DNA of 28,647 bases from Scatosoma sp045652965 (GTDB taxonomy: Bacteria > Bacillota > Clostridia > Christensenellales > Borkfalkiaceae), in assembly GCA_045652965.1 (NCBI GenBank), contig JAZOLI010000116.1, forward strand, positions 1-28,647, given 5' to 3'. The position numbers and the translations under genes were made by a program. Positions 7,896 to 15,922 of the stretch are shown piece after piece (positions within the stretch are counted from its first letter, which is position 1; every line of letters begins with the position of its first letter). Under the pieces are notes generated by a model. The model was not told the origin of the DNA. It saw nothing but the letters and a program-made list of their open reading frames with translations, and made no database searches.

Positions 7896-9706
7896 GCGCA
7901 GGCAGAGGTTTTGATCCCCGCTTTATGCAGGAGCTCAAACAAAAAAACGATATCATCGAAGTGATTAGCGGCTATGCATCGCTCGATAAGAAAGGCAACA
8001 CACATTGGGCGTGTTGTCCCTTTCATCACGAAAGAACGCCGTCGTTTGCCGTCAACCAAGCGGAGCAATTTTATCATTGCTTCGGGTGCGGTGTTTCGGG
8101 CGACGTTGTAAAGTTCGTGCAAGAAATCGAATCGACTGATTTTATGGGCGCGGTGCGTATTTTGGCGGCTCGCGCGAAAATGGAAGTGCCTGAAAGCAAT
8201 TTCGACACGGAAAAATCGGTGGAGCTGAAAAAGAAGCGGGACGAAATGGCGGCGATCATGCTCGATTGCGCGCGCTTTTATTTGTCTAATTTATACAGCG
8301 GCGATAAACGCGCGGAAGCGCATTTGAAATATATCCAAAACCGTAAAATGTCGCCCACGACCGTGAAAAAATTTGGGCTTGGCGCTTCGCTTGATTTCTT
8401 CTCTCTTCCCGATTATTTGGCAGGGAAAGGATATTCAAGGCAAAACCTACTCGATTCGGGCGCGCTTACCGAAGCAAAATCGGGCAAGCTTGTCGATTCG
8501 CAGGCGGGGCGGCTTATCTTCCCCATTATCAACGCGTTTGACGAAGTGGTGGCGTTCGGGGGCAGACTTTTAGAAAAATCCGATTTCGCGAAATATAAAA
8601 ACACCAAGGAAACGTTGCTTTTCAACAAGAGCAAAACCCTTTATAACATCAACCTTTTGAAAAAGCTTAAACGAACGAAGCCGATTAAAGAAGTGATCAT
8701 TGTCGAAGGGTATATGGACACCATTTCCCTTTATCAAGCAGGGTTTGAAAACGTGGTGGCTTCGATGGGTACTTCGCTCACCAAAGAACAGGCTCGGCTT
8801 GTAAAACGCTATTCGGACAACGTTTTGATCAGCTATGACGGCGATTTCGCAGGACAAAAAGCCGATCTTCGGGGTTTGGAAATTTTGAAAGACGAGCATT
8901 TGAACGTGCGCGTTGTGCCGATGCCCGAGGGGTTAGACCCCGACGACGTAGCAAAGCAGGGTGCGGCGGCTTATCAAAAATGCTTGGATGCGGCAATGCC
9001 GCTCATTGATTATAAAATTCACGCGGTGGAAAGAAAATATGATCTTTCTCGTTCGGAAGAAAAGCGCAAATTTGTGTTAGAAGCGCTTAAAGTGGTGGCG
9101 GAAGCGGAAAGCGAGAGCGTGAAAGAAGAGCTTTTGAAAAAGCTTAGAGATCAAACGAAAATCACCTATCACGCCTTAGAACGGGATTTGGAAAGGGTGA
9201 AAAAGGAACAACCTGCCACCGAAACGAACTCGCCGCAGCTGCAAGAACAAACGCGGATAGCGGAAACGGCTACGGGCACGGATAGAAAGGTGAAAGCGGT
9301 GCGCTTCATTTTAGCGGCGAAACTGTTCGATGCGCCGTATGCAAAGGATTACGACGTGAAGGAATTGCCTTTATCCGATTCATCGCATAAAGAGATAGCG
9401 GCGTTTATCTTGGAGCGGGAAAGGGCAGGCGAGCGCATGCGGGCGCACGAGCTGTTTGAGTTGCTCAATGAAGACGATCCCGAGCTTAGCGCCATTTGCG
9501 ATTTTAATTTTGAAGATAAGCTAACGGGTGAAACGGCGGAGCGGTTTTTTAAAGATAGCGTGAAAACGCTTGAAAAGGAAGCTCTAGAACGTGAAATTGC
9601 ACGCCTTAACGAAGAATTTGCAAAGGAAACGAACGAAGAAAAACGCAAGGAAATCGGACGGCAAATTCTTGATTGCGTGCGCAAAACCAAACAATTAAAA
9701 AAATAA
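7892..9706 (+). CDS. dnaG: DNA primase DnaG
   Basis: DnaG makes the RNA primers for chromosomal replication, working with the replicative helicase. The 604-residue protein shows the CHC2 zinc-binding domain with ligands C42, H45, C63 and C66 (CCPFHHERTPSF, FYHCFGCGVSGD). The RNA polymerase core follows, with a Toprim segment from about residue 267 (VIIVEGYMD; LISYDGDFAGQKA). The C-terminal part from about residue 450 should be the helicase-binding domain and is, as usual, poorly conserved. The start is the GTG at 7892, overlapping the dgt stop (GTGA) with AGGAGG at 7877-7882. rpoD follows 43 bp downstream. Confidence 0.96.
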   Translation: MSAGRGFDPRFMQELKQKNDIIEVISGYASLDKKGNTHWACCPFHHERTPSFAVNQAEQFYHCFGCGVSGDVVKFVQEIESTDFMGAVRILAARAKMEVPESNFDTEKSVELKKKRDEMAAIMLDCARFYLSNLYSGDKRAEAHLKYIQNRKMSPTTVKKFGLGASLDFFSLPDYLAGKGYSRQNLLDSGALTEAKSGKLVDSQAGRLIFPIINAFDEVVAFGGRLLEKSDFAKYKNTKETLLFNKSKTLYNINLLKKLKRTKPIKEVIIVEGYMDTISLYQAGFENVVASMGTSLTKEQARLVKRYSDNVLISYDGDFAGQKADLRGLEILKDEHLNVRVVPMPEGLDPDDVAKQGAAAYQKCLDAAMPLIDYKIHAVERKYDLSRSEEKRKFVLEALKVVAEAESESVKEELLKKLRDQTKITYHALERDLERVKKEQPATETNSPQLQEQTRIAETATGTDRKVKAVRFILAAKLFDAPYAKDYDVKELPLSDSSHKEIAAFILERERAGERMRAHELFELLNEDDPELSAICDFNFEDKLTGETAERFFKDSVKTLEKEALEREIARLNEEFAKETNEEKRKEIGRQILDCVRKTKQLKK

Positions 9707-9710
9707 ATAA

Positions 9711-9739
9711 AACGGGCAACCGTTCTTTATAAACGGAGG
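9711..9739 (+). promoter_or_regulatory. Competing hairpins over the rpoD ribosome binding site
   Basis: AACGG (9711-9715), GCAA loop and CCGTT (9720-9724) form a 5-bp GNRA-tetraloop hairpin. The same CCGTT can instead pair with a second AACGG at 9732-9736. That copy overlaps the Shine-Dalgarno GGAGG (9735-9739) of rpoD. The two pairings are mutually exclusive. This could tune sigma factor translation relative to primase, but the stems are short and the role is inference. Confidence 0.4.
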
Positions 9740-9749
9740 ATAAAAAAGG

Positions 9750-10805
9750 ATGAACGTATCCGAACAACAACTCAACGAAATTTTGCAAGGTATCATTGAG
9801 AACTATGGCAAAAAGGGCAGCATTTCCACCAACGCGCTTTGCGACGTTATGGAAAAATACGACACCAACCCCAACCAAATCGACTACGTGTATAAGTATT
9901 TGGGAGAAGCAGGGATTCAAATCGTAGACGAAGATCAACGCGATCGCGAATTGTTTGAACAGGCGCTTTCGGACATCGGGTTGGACGATCCTGTGAAAAT
10001 GTATCTCAAAGACATTGGTCGAGTTCCCCTTTTGACGGCGGATGAAGAGGTGGATTTGGCGCGTCGTATGCAAGAAGACGACCAAGCGGCGAAAAAGCGT
10101 CTTTCCGAAGCCAACTTGCGTCTTGTCGTGTCCATTGCAAAGCGCTACGTAGGTCGTGGCATGCTTTTTCTTGATTTGATTCAAGAAGGCAATTTAGGGC
10201 TTATGAAAGCGGTGGAAAAATTTGATTATCAAAAGGGCTTTAAGTTCTCCACCTATGCAACGTGGTGGATTCGTCAATCGATCACGCGTGCGATTGCCGA
10301 TCAAGCGAGAACGATTCGTATTCCCGTGCATATGGTGGAAACGATCAACAAGCTCACGCGCGTGCAACGCTTGCTTTTGCAAGAGCTTGGCAGAGAGCCC
10401 ACGCCTTCGGAAATTGCCGAACAAATGGGCGTGACGGAAGAACGCGTTGTGGAAATTCAAAAAATCGCGCAAGATCCCGTGTCCTTGGAAACGCCTATCG
10501 GCGAAGAAGAAGATAGTCACCTTGGCGATTTCATCGAAGATGAAAAAACGTTGACGCCTAGCGATTCGGTTGCCTTTTCCATGCTCAAAGAACAGCTTTT
10601 GGGTGCGCTCAATATGCTTACGCCGCGCGAAGAAAAGGTGCTCCGCCTTCGCTATGGTATCGACGACGGCAAGGCGAGAACGCTCGAAGAAGTGGGTAGA
10701 GAATTCAACGTCACGCGTGAACGTATCCGTCAAATTGAAGCGAAAGCGCTTAGAAAACTCCGTCATCCTGCGCGCAGCAAAAAGCTTAGAGATTTTCTCG
10801 ATTAA
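9750..10805 (+). CDS. rpoD: Primary RNA polymerase sigma factor (SigA/RpoD)
   Basis: This is the housekeeping sigma factor that directs RNA polymerase to -35/-10 promoters. The 351-residue length is typical for Bacillota SigA. A short region 1.1 spans about residues 1-65, and region 1.2 contains DPVKMYLKDIGRVPLL. Region 2 follows with the -10 recognition helix in FKFSTYATWWIRQSITRAI (around 162-182), then region 3. Region 4.2 has the -35 helix-turn-helix near residues 311-341 (TLEEVGREFNVTRERIRQIE). The start at 9750 has GGAGG 10 bp upstream. The order dnaG-rpoD-trmK-nif3 is conserved in Bacillota. The gene ends TAATG, sharing one base with trmK. Confidence 0.97.
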   Translation: MNVSEQQLNEILQGIIENYGKKGSISTNALCDVMEKYDTNPNQIDYVYKYLGEAGIQIVDEDQRDRELFEQALSDIGLDDPVKMYLKDIGRVPLLTADEEVDLARRMQEDDQAAKKRLSEANLRLVVSIAKRYVGRGMLFLDLIQEGNLGLMKAVEKFDYQKGFKFSTYATWWIRQSITRAIADQARTIRIPVHMVETINKLTRVQRLLLQELGREPTPSEIAEQMGVTEERVVEIQKIAQDPVSLETPIGEEEDSHLGDFIEDEKTLTPSDSVAFSMLKEQLLGALNMLTPREEKVLRLRYGIDDGKARTLEEVGREFNVTRERIRQIEAKALRKLRHPARSKKLRDFLD

Positions 10806-11488
10806 TGGCTTACGGAAAACGCATAGACACCCTTTGCTCGTTGCTTAGCCGTGCAAGCTTGTTTGCCGACGTGGGTTGCGATCACGGTTATTGCACCGAA
10901 TATATGCTTAAAAACGAGCTTTGCGAGCATGCGATTATTTCGGATATTAGCAAGGGTAGCCTTGAAAAGGCGCAAACGCTGCTCGCTTCCTATCTAGCGC
11001 AGGGGAAAGCGACGGCGGTGCTCGGCGGCGGCTTCGTTGGCGTTCCAAACACTGTCGATCAAGTGTTGATTGCGGGCATGGGCGGCGGCGAGATCGTGGG
11101 GATATTGTCCGATAAAAAATTCGGGTTTATGCCCAAGCGGTTTGTTTTTCAGCCCATGCATGATTCGGCAAAACTTAGAAAATATATCCTGGAAAACGGT
11201 GGCTATATCGAAAGGGATTTCACCTTTGAAGACGGCAAGTTCTACGACGTGATCGTGGGCGGCAAAGCGGATGAAACGCACAAAAGCGCGCCTTATTCGG
11301 ATGATGAATATGAGTTTGGCAGGGACAATTTAAGGCAAAGAGGGCAAGCTTTTTTAAAGCGTGTTAAAAAACTACTTAAAAATATGGATAAATACCTTTC
11401 CGTTCCCACGCTCCAAGAGCAAAGCCGAATAGAGCTTGAAAAACGGAAAGAGAAATTACAGGAAGTGTTAAACGGTGAAACTTTGTGA
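10805..11488 (+). CDS. trmK: tRNA (adenine-22-N1)-methyltransferase TrmK
   Basis: TrmK methylates N1 of A22 in the D-loop of bacterial tRNAs using S-adenosylmethionine. The 227-residue protein has the Rossmann motif I variant ADVGCDHGY at residues 21-29 and the family-specific IAGMGGGEIVGIL near residues 87-99. A lysine-rich C-terminal coiled-coil tail follows, as in Bacillus YqfN. The ATG overlaps the rpoD stop by one base and the 3' end overlaps nif3 by 14 bp, so all three are translationally linked. Confidence 0.93.
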   Translation: MAYGKRIDTLCSLLSRASLFADVGCDHGYCTEYMLKNELCEHAIISDISKGSLEKAQTLLASYLAQGKATAVLGGGFVGVPNTVDQVLIAGMGGGEIVGILSDKKFGFMPKRFVFQPMHDSAKLRKYILENGGYIERDFTFEDGKFYDVIVGGKADETHKSAPYSDDEYEFGRDNLRQRGQAFLKRVKKLLKNMDKYLSVPTLQEQSRIELEKRKEKLQEVLNGETL

Positions 11489-12287
11489 ATTTTATAATAT
11501 TGCAAACGGGTTTGCGCCTAAAACTTTGAGCGATGAATATTGCGAGAAATATGGGGCTTACGATAACAGCGGTGTGCTCGTTGATGCAGGCGAAGAAATC
11601 ACGGGCGTGTTGTTTTCGCTCGATCTCACCTTTGGCGCGATTGAAGCAGCGTTAGCGCAAAAAGCCAACTTGATCGTCACCCATCACCCTGCTATCTACG
11701 GCAAGATTGACGGCGTTCGCAAAAGCGATTTTTCTCCGCTTGGCGAAAAGCTCGTGCTTGCATTGAAAAACGGCATTTCCGTGATTTCGATGCATTTGAA
11801 TTTAGACACGGCAAAAGGCGGCATCGATGAAAGCCTTGCGCAAGGAATTTGCCTTTCGGCAGGGGCAGGTATGGGCTTAATGAAAAACGTACAAGTGATG
11901 CACCCCGTTTCGGGCGGCGGCTACGGCAGGGCGTACGACGTGGACAGAACGTCGCTGGAAAACTTGGTTCAAAACATAAAAAAGACCTTTCAAACGGAGC
12001 GTGTCACCGTTTACGAAAGGAAAAAGGAAATTGGGCGCGTGGCAAGTTTTTGCGGTAGCGGCGGCGACGAAGAATGCACGGCGTTTGCGTATAAGCAAGG
12101 CGCGGATGCGATCGTATCTTCCGATTTTAAGCACCACGTAATTTCCCTTGCGCTCGAAAGGAATTTGACGGTAATCGCCATCACGCATTACGCGTCGGAA
12201 AACTATGGATTTAAAAAATATTATGAAAAAATCCGCCAAAGAATCGCGCTTCCGTGCGCATATCACACGGACGAAATTTTGCTTTGA
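11475..12287 (+). CDS. Nif3-like dinuclear metal-centre protein
   Basis: Nif3-family proteins form toroidal hexamers with a two-metal site in each subunit. Some have been proposed to act as GTP cyclohydrolase-like hydrolases, but the cellular role remains unsettled. The expected ligands are H70 and H71 (THHPAIYG), D111 (LNLDTAKGG), H238 and E242 (HYASENYG). The 270-residue protein is the short form without the inserted PII-like domain found in the approximately 370-residue Bacillus YqfO. The GTG start at 11475 lies inside the trmK end, preceded by AGGAAG near 11460. The trmK-nif3 pairing is widely conserved. Confidence 0.92.
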   Translation: MKLCEFYNIANGFAPKTLSDEYCEKYGAYDNSGVLVDAGEEITGVLFSLDLTFGAIEAALAQKANLIVTHHPAIYGKIDGVRKSDFSPLGEKLVLALKNGISVISMHLNLDTAKGGIDESLAQGICLSAGAGMGLMKNVQVMHPVSGGGYGRAYDVDRTSLENLVQNIKKTFQTERVTVYERKKEIGRVASFCGSGGDEECTAFAYKQGADAIVSSDFKHHVISLALERNLTVIAITHYASENYGFKKYYEKIRQRIALPCAYHTDEILL

Positions 12288-12302
12288 CGGGAGGAGTTAT
12301 AT

Positions 12303-13007
12303 ATGTCTACTTTACAAGCGATTTTAAACTATCAAGAGATCGACAAAAAGCTTTTCAAGATGGAAAGCGAGCTCGCGGAAAGCGAAGAGAGAAAAAAATA
12401 CGTAAAATTACAAAAATTTCTCAAAGTTGCGCCTGAAAAACTCGATTCGTTGGATGCGAAAGCGGCGTCCTTGAAATCGGAAGCGGATGCGCTTGCGAAA
12501 AAATACGAGCAAATTGAAGCTATGCTGGGCGATTTTGAGAACCTTGACGAGTTGTTGTCGGGCGGTGCTGACGTTTCGTTCTATAAAAAGAAAGCACAAT
12601 CGGTGTTTGATCAACTTCGCAAAGTGAAAGCGGAATTGAGCGCGCTTGCCGATACGATTAAGGAAGCGGATGCGGAATATAAGAAACTGAAAAAACAAGT
12701 TATTTCCGCGCAAAAACAATATGCGGAAGCTTCCGATGCTTATAAAGCGGTGAAAGGCGCAAGAGAAAACGAACGCAAAGAAATCGAAGCGGATCTTGCA
12801 AAGGCGGCGGAAGAAGTGAAAAAATCGGATAACGAAATGCTTGCGCGCTATCTTACAAAACGCAAGGAAAAAATCTTCCCCGTGGTGGGTGCGCTCTATC
12901 AGGGTAGATGCCCGTTTTGTAGCATGGAGCCGCCGATTGCAGCAAAAAGCAAATTGGTGGATGGGATCGAATGTGATAACTGCCACCGCATTATATTTAG
13001 TGAATAA
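12303..13007 (+). CDS. Coiled-coil protein with C-terminal C4 zinc ribbon
   Basis: This 234-residue protein belongs to the DUF164/C4-type zinc-ribbon group often found after nif3. Residues about 1-180 are a long, charged, almost uninterrupted coiled coil rich in Lys, Glu and Ala. The C-terminus has a zinc ribbon with ligands C203, C206, C224 and C227 (RCPFCSM, ECDNCHR). Members have been proposed to bind nucleic acids, but no defined function is known to me. The ribosome binding site is strong (GGGAGGAG, 12289-12296) and the ATG is at 12303, 15 bp after nif3, so it is the last gene of the dgt-to-nif3 run. Confidence 0.85.
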   Translation: MSTLQAILNYQEIDKKLFKMESELAESEERKKYVKLQKFLKVAPEKLDSLDAKAASLKSEADALAKKYEQIEAMLGDFENLDELLSGGADVSFYKKKAQSVFDQLRKVKAELSALADTIKEADAEYKKLKKQVISAQKQYAEASDAYKAVKGARENERKEIEADLAKAAEEVKKSDNEMLARYLTKRKEKIFPVVGALYQGRCPFCSMEPPIAAKSKLVDGIECDNCHRIIFSE

Positions 13008-13053
13008 AGAAGCTGTTTAAACATTTTTCGCGTGTTTTTGCATACGATAAAAC

Positions 13054-14100
13054 ATGCAAAAAATTAAAGCGAAAATTCATTTAAAAAGCATTGCGGAGAA
13101 CGCGAAAACGTTTAAAGCGTTGACGGGAACAAAACTTTGCGCCGTTGTGAAAGCGGATGCTTATGGGCATGGCGCGGAAGAAGTTGCTTTTGCTTTGCAG
13201 GGCATTGCCGATTGTTTTGCGGTGGCGTTGCTTTCCGAAGCGAAAGCGATAAAGACGCCTGCTTGTGGAAAGGACGTGCTCGTTTTATGCCCACCCATTG
13301 CGCTTTTTGAAGCAATCGAAATGGTGCAAAACGCATTTGTTTGCACGGTGATGGGCATCACGAGTGCAAGGCTCGTTGCAAGGGCAAGCGAAATTTGCCA
13401 TTTGCCTGCGCGGGTGCACTTAAAGGTGAACACGGGCATGAATCGTTACGGCATGGGGCTTTCCGAGCTTGGCAGGGTTTGCAATTTCTTTAAAACAACG
13501 CCGAACGTTAAAGTGGAAGGTTTGTTTTCCCATTTGCACGATCCGTTTGCTGAAAGCGCCCAAAAACAAAGAGAACGTTTTTTGCAAGCGGAAAGGGTGT
13601 GCACAAGATATTATCCTACAATCACGCGGCATTTAAGCGCTACGGCAGGCGCGTTGTTGGGCGAAAGTTTTGCTTTTGACATGGTGCGCGTTGGCATTGG
13701 GTTATATGGATATTTGCCCTTTGGCGCAGAGAAAGAACTGCCTTTAAAAAAGGGGATGACCGTTTCCGCTGTGTCGATGGGTAGCCGAAAGTATGCTTAC
13801 GGCGCGGCAGGCTACGGCAAGGAACTTTCGCCGAGCGAACGAGAGAAGTTTTTAACAATTTTGCGCGTAGGCTATGCAGATGGTTTTTTGAGAAAAAGGG
13901 AAAACGGCATTGTAGGCTTTGAGAAAAACGCGGGCAATTTATGTATGGACGCGTGCATTCAAAAAGGAAAATGTAAGCGCGGAAAAGAAGTGCTTGTCCT
14001 AATGGATGCGGACGAAACGGCGAAGCAAACGGGCACGATTTCTTACGAAGTGCTTTGTTCGCTCACAAGGCGCGCGGAAAAAATTTATTTATACGATTAA
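13054..14100 (+). CDS. alr: Alanine racemase
   Basis: Alr is a PLP enzyme that makes D-alanine for peptidoglycan. The 348-residue protein begins with the PLP-barrel; K33 in VVKADAYGHG is the Schiff-base lysine. HLKVNTGMNRYGM and FSHLHDP are barrel motifs. The C-terminal domain has a divergent version of the catalytic-tyrosine region (KYAYGAAGYGK), then RVGYADGFLR and NLCMDACI. It is slightly short for the family (usually 360-390). The ATG at 13054 has no recognisable Shine-Dalgarno sequence in the 46-bp gap. The start is nevertheless favoured because KAKIHLKSIAENAKTF matches the usual N-terminus. Other PLP fold-III racemases are possible but less likely. Confidence 0.9.
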   Translation: MQKIKAKIHLKSIAENAKTFKALTGTKLCAVVKADAYGHGAEEVAFALQGIADCFAVALLSEAKAIKTPACGKDVLVLCPPIALFEAIEMVQNAFVCTVMGITSARLVARASEICHLPARVHLKVNTGMNRYGMGLSELGRVCNFFKTTPNVKVEGLFSHLHDPFAESAQKQRERFLQAERVCTRYYPTITRHLSATAGALLGESFAFDMVRVGIGLYGYLPFGAEKELPLKKGMTVSAVSMGSRKYAYGAAGYGKELSPSEREKFLTILRVGYADGFLRKRENGIVGFEKNAGNLCMDACIQKGKCKRGKEVLVLMDADETAKQTGTISYEVLCSLTRRAEKIYLYD

Positions 14101-14129
14101 ACGTTTCAAAGAAAAACAGGAGAAAAAAG

Positions 14130-14852
14130 ATGGAGAGCAAACTGAAAGCGTGTGGTAGACAAGCTTGGCAACTTTTTAAATGGTCTATCCCTATCACGCT
14201 CGTATATATTTTTGCCGGCGTAATGTTTATGCTCCTTACGCTGGAAGAAGGACAAACGCTTTGGAGCTATGAAAAACTTGGCTGGACGCTGGTTTGCGTG
14301 CTTGGGGCGATGGCGTATAACGCGCTCGTTGCCTACGGGATTGGCGGAACGGGTTATGAAATGCTTGTTTCGGGCAACATTAAGCGCAATTCCATGGGTG
14401 CTTACGGCGGCGAAGTGAAAATGTCGTCGCATAAATACGTGAAAGAATATCGCGTGTGGAAAGGGTTTGCGTTCGGCGGATTTGCGGCTTTGTTCACGAT
14501 CGTGTTTGGGATCTTGTTCGGTTGCAATCAACAAGCGCTGGAAGGACAAACGCTCACGGCAGAGATTTGGACGCTCAATCTCGTTGGCTATTTGCTTTCG
14601 GGTTGGACGCTTTTGCCTATCAACTATTTAAACGCAAGCGGCTATACGATTAGTTATTTCGTGTCCTGCGCGTTTGCTATTATCCCCATCGCAGTTTCGG
14701 GCGCGTTCTATATTTGGGGCGCTTACGCAAAGAGAAACAAGGCAATCAAAAAGCAAATGATCGCCGATAAAATTGCGGCGGAAAAAGCGGCGAAAGAGAA
14801 AAAAATCAATTATGGCGGATTGCCGGGAACGAAGCCTAAAAAACGCAAATAA
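14130..14852 (+). CDS. Uncharacterised membrane protein, about five transmembrane segments
   Basis: I do not recognise this family. The frame is open upstream to 14055, overlapping alr, but the ATG at 14130 has AGGAG (14118-14122) directly before it and gives a 240-residue protein beginning MESKLKACGRQAW. Hydrophobic segments lie near residues 17-36 (IPITLVYIFAGVMFMLL), 47-70, 109-130 (GFAFGGFAALFTIVFGILFG), 147-165 and 172-196. A conserved-looking loop GGTGYEMLVSGN follows the second segment. The cytoplasmic tail is strongly basic (AKRNKAIKKQ to TKPKKRK) with an Ala/Lys/Glu-rich helix. It lies between alr and rsmD with small gaps. No enzymatic motif is visible, and a transport or scaffolding role would be guesswork. 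Confidence 0.75.
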   Translation: MESKLKACGRQAWQLFKWSIPITLVYIFAGVMFMLLTLEEGQTLWSYEKLGWTLVCVLGAMAYNALVAYGIGGTGYEMLVSGNIKRNSMGAYGGEVKMSSHKYVKEYRVWKGFAFGGFAALFTIVFGILFGCNQQALEGQTLTAEIWTLNLVGYLLSGWTLLPINYLNASGYTISYFVSCAFAIIPIAVSGAFYIWGAYAKRNKAIKKQMIADKIAAEKAAKEKKINYGGLPGTKPKKRK

Positions 14853-14870
14853 GGAAATAAGGTAAAAACG

Positions 14871-15410
14871 ATGCGAATTGTCGGTGGCGAATATAGAAGC
14901 AGAATTCTTGCGGATATAAAAGGCGATGGGGTGCGTCCCACGTCCGATCGCGCGAGAGAAGCGCTTTTCAACATTTTAGGTTTGCGTGTGCGCGATGCGC
15001 GCGTGCTTGATCTGTTTGCAGGCAGTGGGGCGCTCGGCTTAGAAAGCCTTTCTCGCGGAGCAAAGGAAGCGGTTTTTAACGATGTTTCCAAGGATAGCGT
15101 TTCGATTGTGAAAAAGAACGTGGAAACGCTCAAAGCGCAAGAAAGGGCAAGAATATATCAAACGGATTTCGCGGCGTTTTTAAGCATGGCAAAAGAGCCG
15201 TTCGATATCATCTTTATCGATCCGCCCTATCGCTTTCATTATGGTGAAAAGGCGCTTCAAATGATTGCGGAAAAAAGGCTTTTGACGGAAAATGGAATCG
15301 CTATTTACGAGCGCGATCGCTCTTTTGAAGGCGAAATTTTAGGTCTTGAAAAATATGATGAAAGAAGATACGGAAAGGCGTTTTTAACCTTTTTTAGGAG
15401 AAAGATATGA
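14871..15410 (+). CDS. rsmD: 16S rRNA (guanine-966-N2)-methyltransferase RsmD
   Basis: RsmD methylates G966 of 16S rRNA in the assembled small subunit. The 179-residue length is typical. The protein starts MRIVGGEYRSR and has the VRPTSDRAREALFNIL segment, SAM-binding motif I LDLFAGSGALGLE, and the catalytic DPPY at residues 117-120 (IIFIDPPY). It overlaps coaD by 4 bp (ATGA), the standard rsmD-coaD pair of Bacillota. Confidence 0.96.
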   Translation: MRIVGGEYRSRILADIKGDGVRPTSDRAREALFNILGLRVRDARVLDLFAGSGALGLESLSRGAKEAVFNDVSKDSVSIVKKNVETLKAQERARIYQTDFAAFLSMAKEPFDIIFIDPPYRFHYGEKALQMIAEKRLLTENGIAIYERDRSFEGEILGLEKYDERRYGKAFLTFFRRKI

Positions 15411-15922
15411 GTAGCAAAAAATGCGTGTTTGCAGGCACGTTCGATCCGCCTACCCTTGGGCATAAAGCGGTGATAGAAAATTGTTTGAACACCTTTGACG
15501 AAGTGGTGGTGGCAATTCTCGTCAATCCCAACAAACAACCGTTTTTCACGGTGGAAGATAGAAAGAAAATGTTGTCGCTCACCGTAAAAAGCGAAAGGAT
15601 GCGCGTGGTGGAGTTTTCAGGCACGATTGCCGAGCTGTTAGAAAAAGAAAACACGAACGTTTACGTGCGCGGCCTTAGAAATGCCACCGATTTCGATTAT
15701 GAAACCGCCGATTTTTATGCCACGAGAAAGTTGAACGAAAACGTTTCGGCTTGGTATATGCCTTGCCCGCAAGAGCTTTTGCACGTGAGTTCGTCGATTG
15801 TTAGAAACAGTTTGCTCTTTCATACCCCAATCGACCAATACGTAAGCAAAGAAGTGAAAGAATATATTGAGAACATACAAAAGAAAAGCGAAACGAAAGG
15901 AAAGGAGAGTTCGTTATGTTAG
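15407..15922 (+). CDS. coaD: Phosphopantetheine adenylyltransferase
   Basis: CoaD transfers AMP from ATP to 4'-phosphopantetheine, the penultimate step of coenzyme A synthesis. The 171-residue protein has the nucleotidyltransferase signature GTFDPPTLGH near residues 9-18. It also has the substrate-binding VRGLRNATDFDYE near 87-99 and the ISSS-type motif VSSSIVR near 128-134. TLGH replaces the usual TNGH and PPT the usual PVT, modest changes. It overlaps rsmD upstream by 4 bp and the DAHP synthase gene downstream by 7 bp. Confidence 0.95.
   Translation: MSSKKCVFAGTFDPPTLGHKAVIENCLNTFDEVVVAILVNPNKQPFFTVEDRKKMLSLTVKSERMRVVEFSGTIAELLEKENTNVYVRGLRNATDFDYETADFYATRKLNENVSAWYMPCPQELLHVSSSIVRNSLLFHTPIDQYVSKEVKEYIENIQKKSETKGKESSLC

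Noticed and set aside
14055..14129. 25-residue N-terminal extension of the membrane protein
   Set aside because: It overlaps the end of alr and lies upstream of the AGGAG that fits the ATG at 14130. The extension is basic and looks like an out-of-frame reading of alr.
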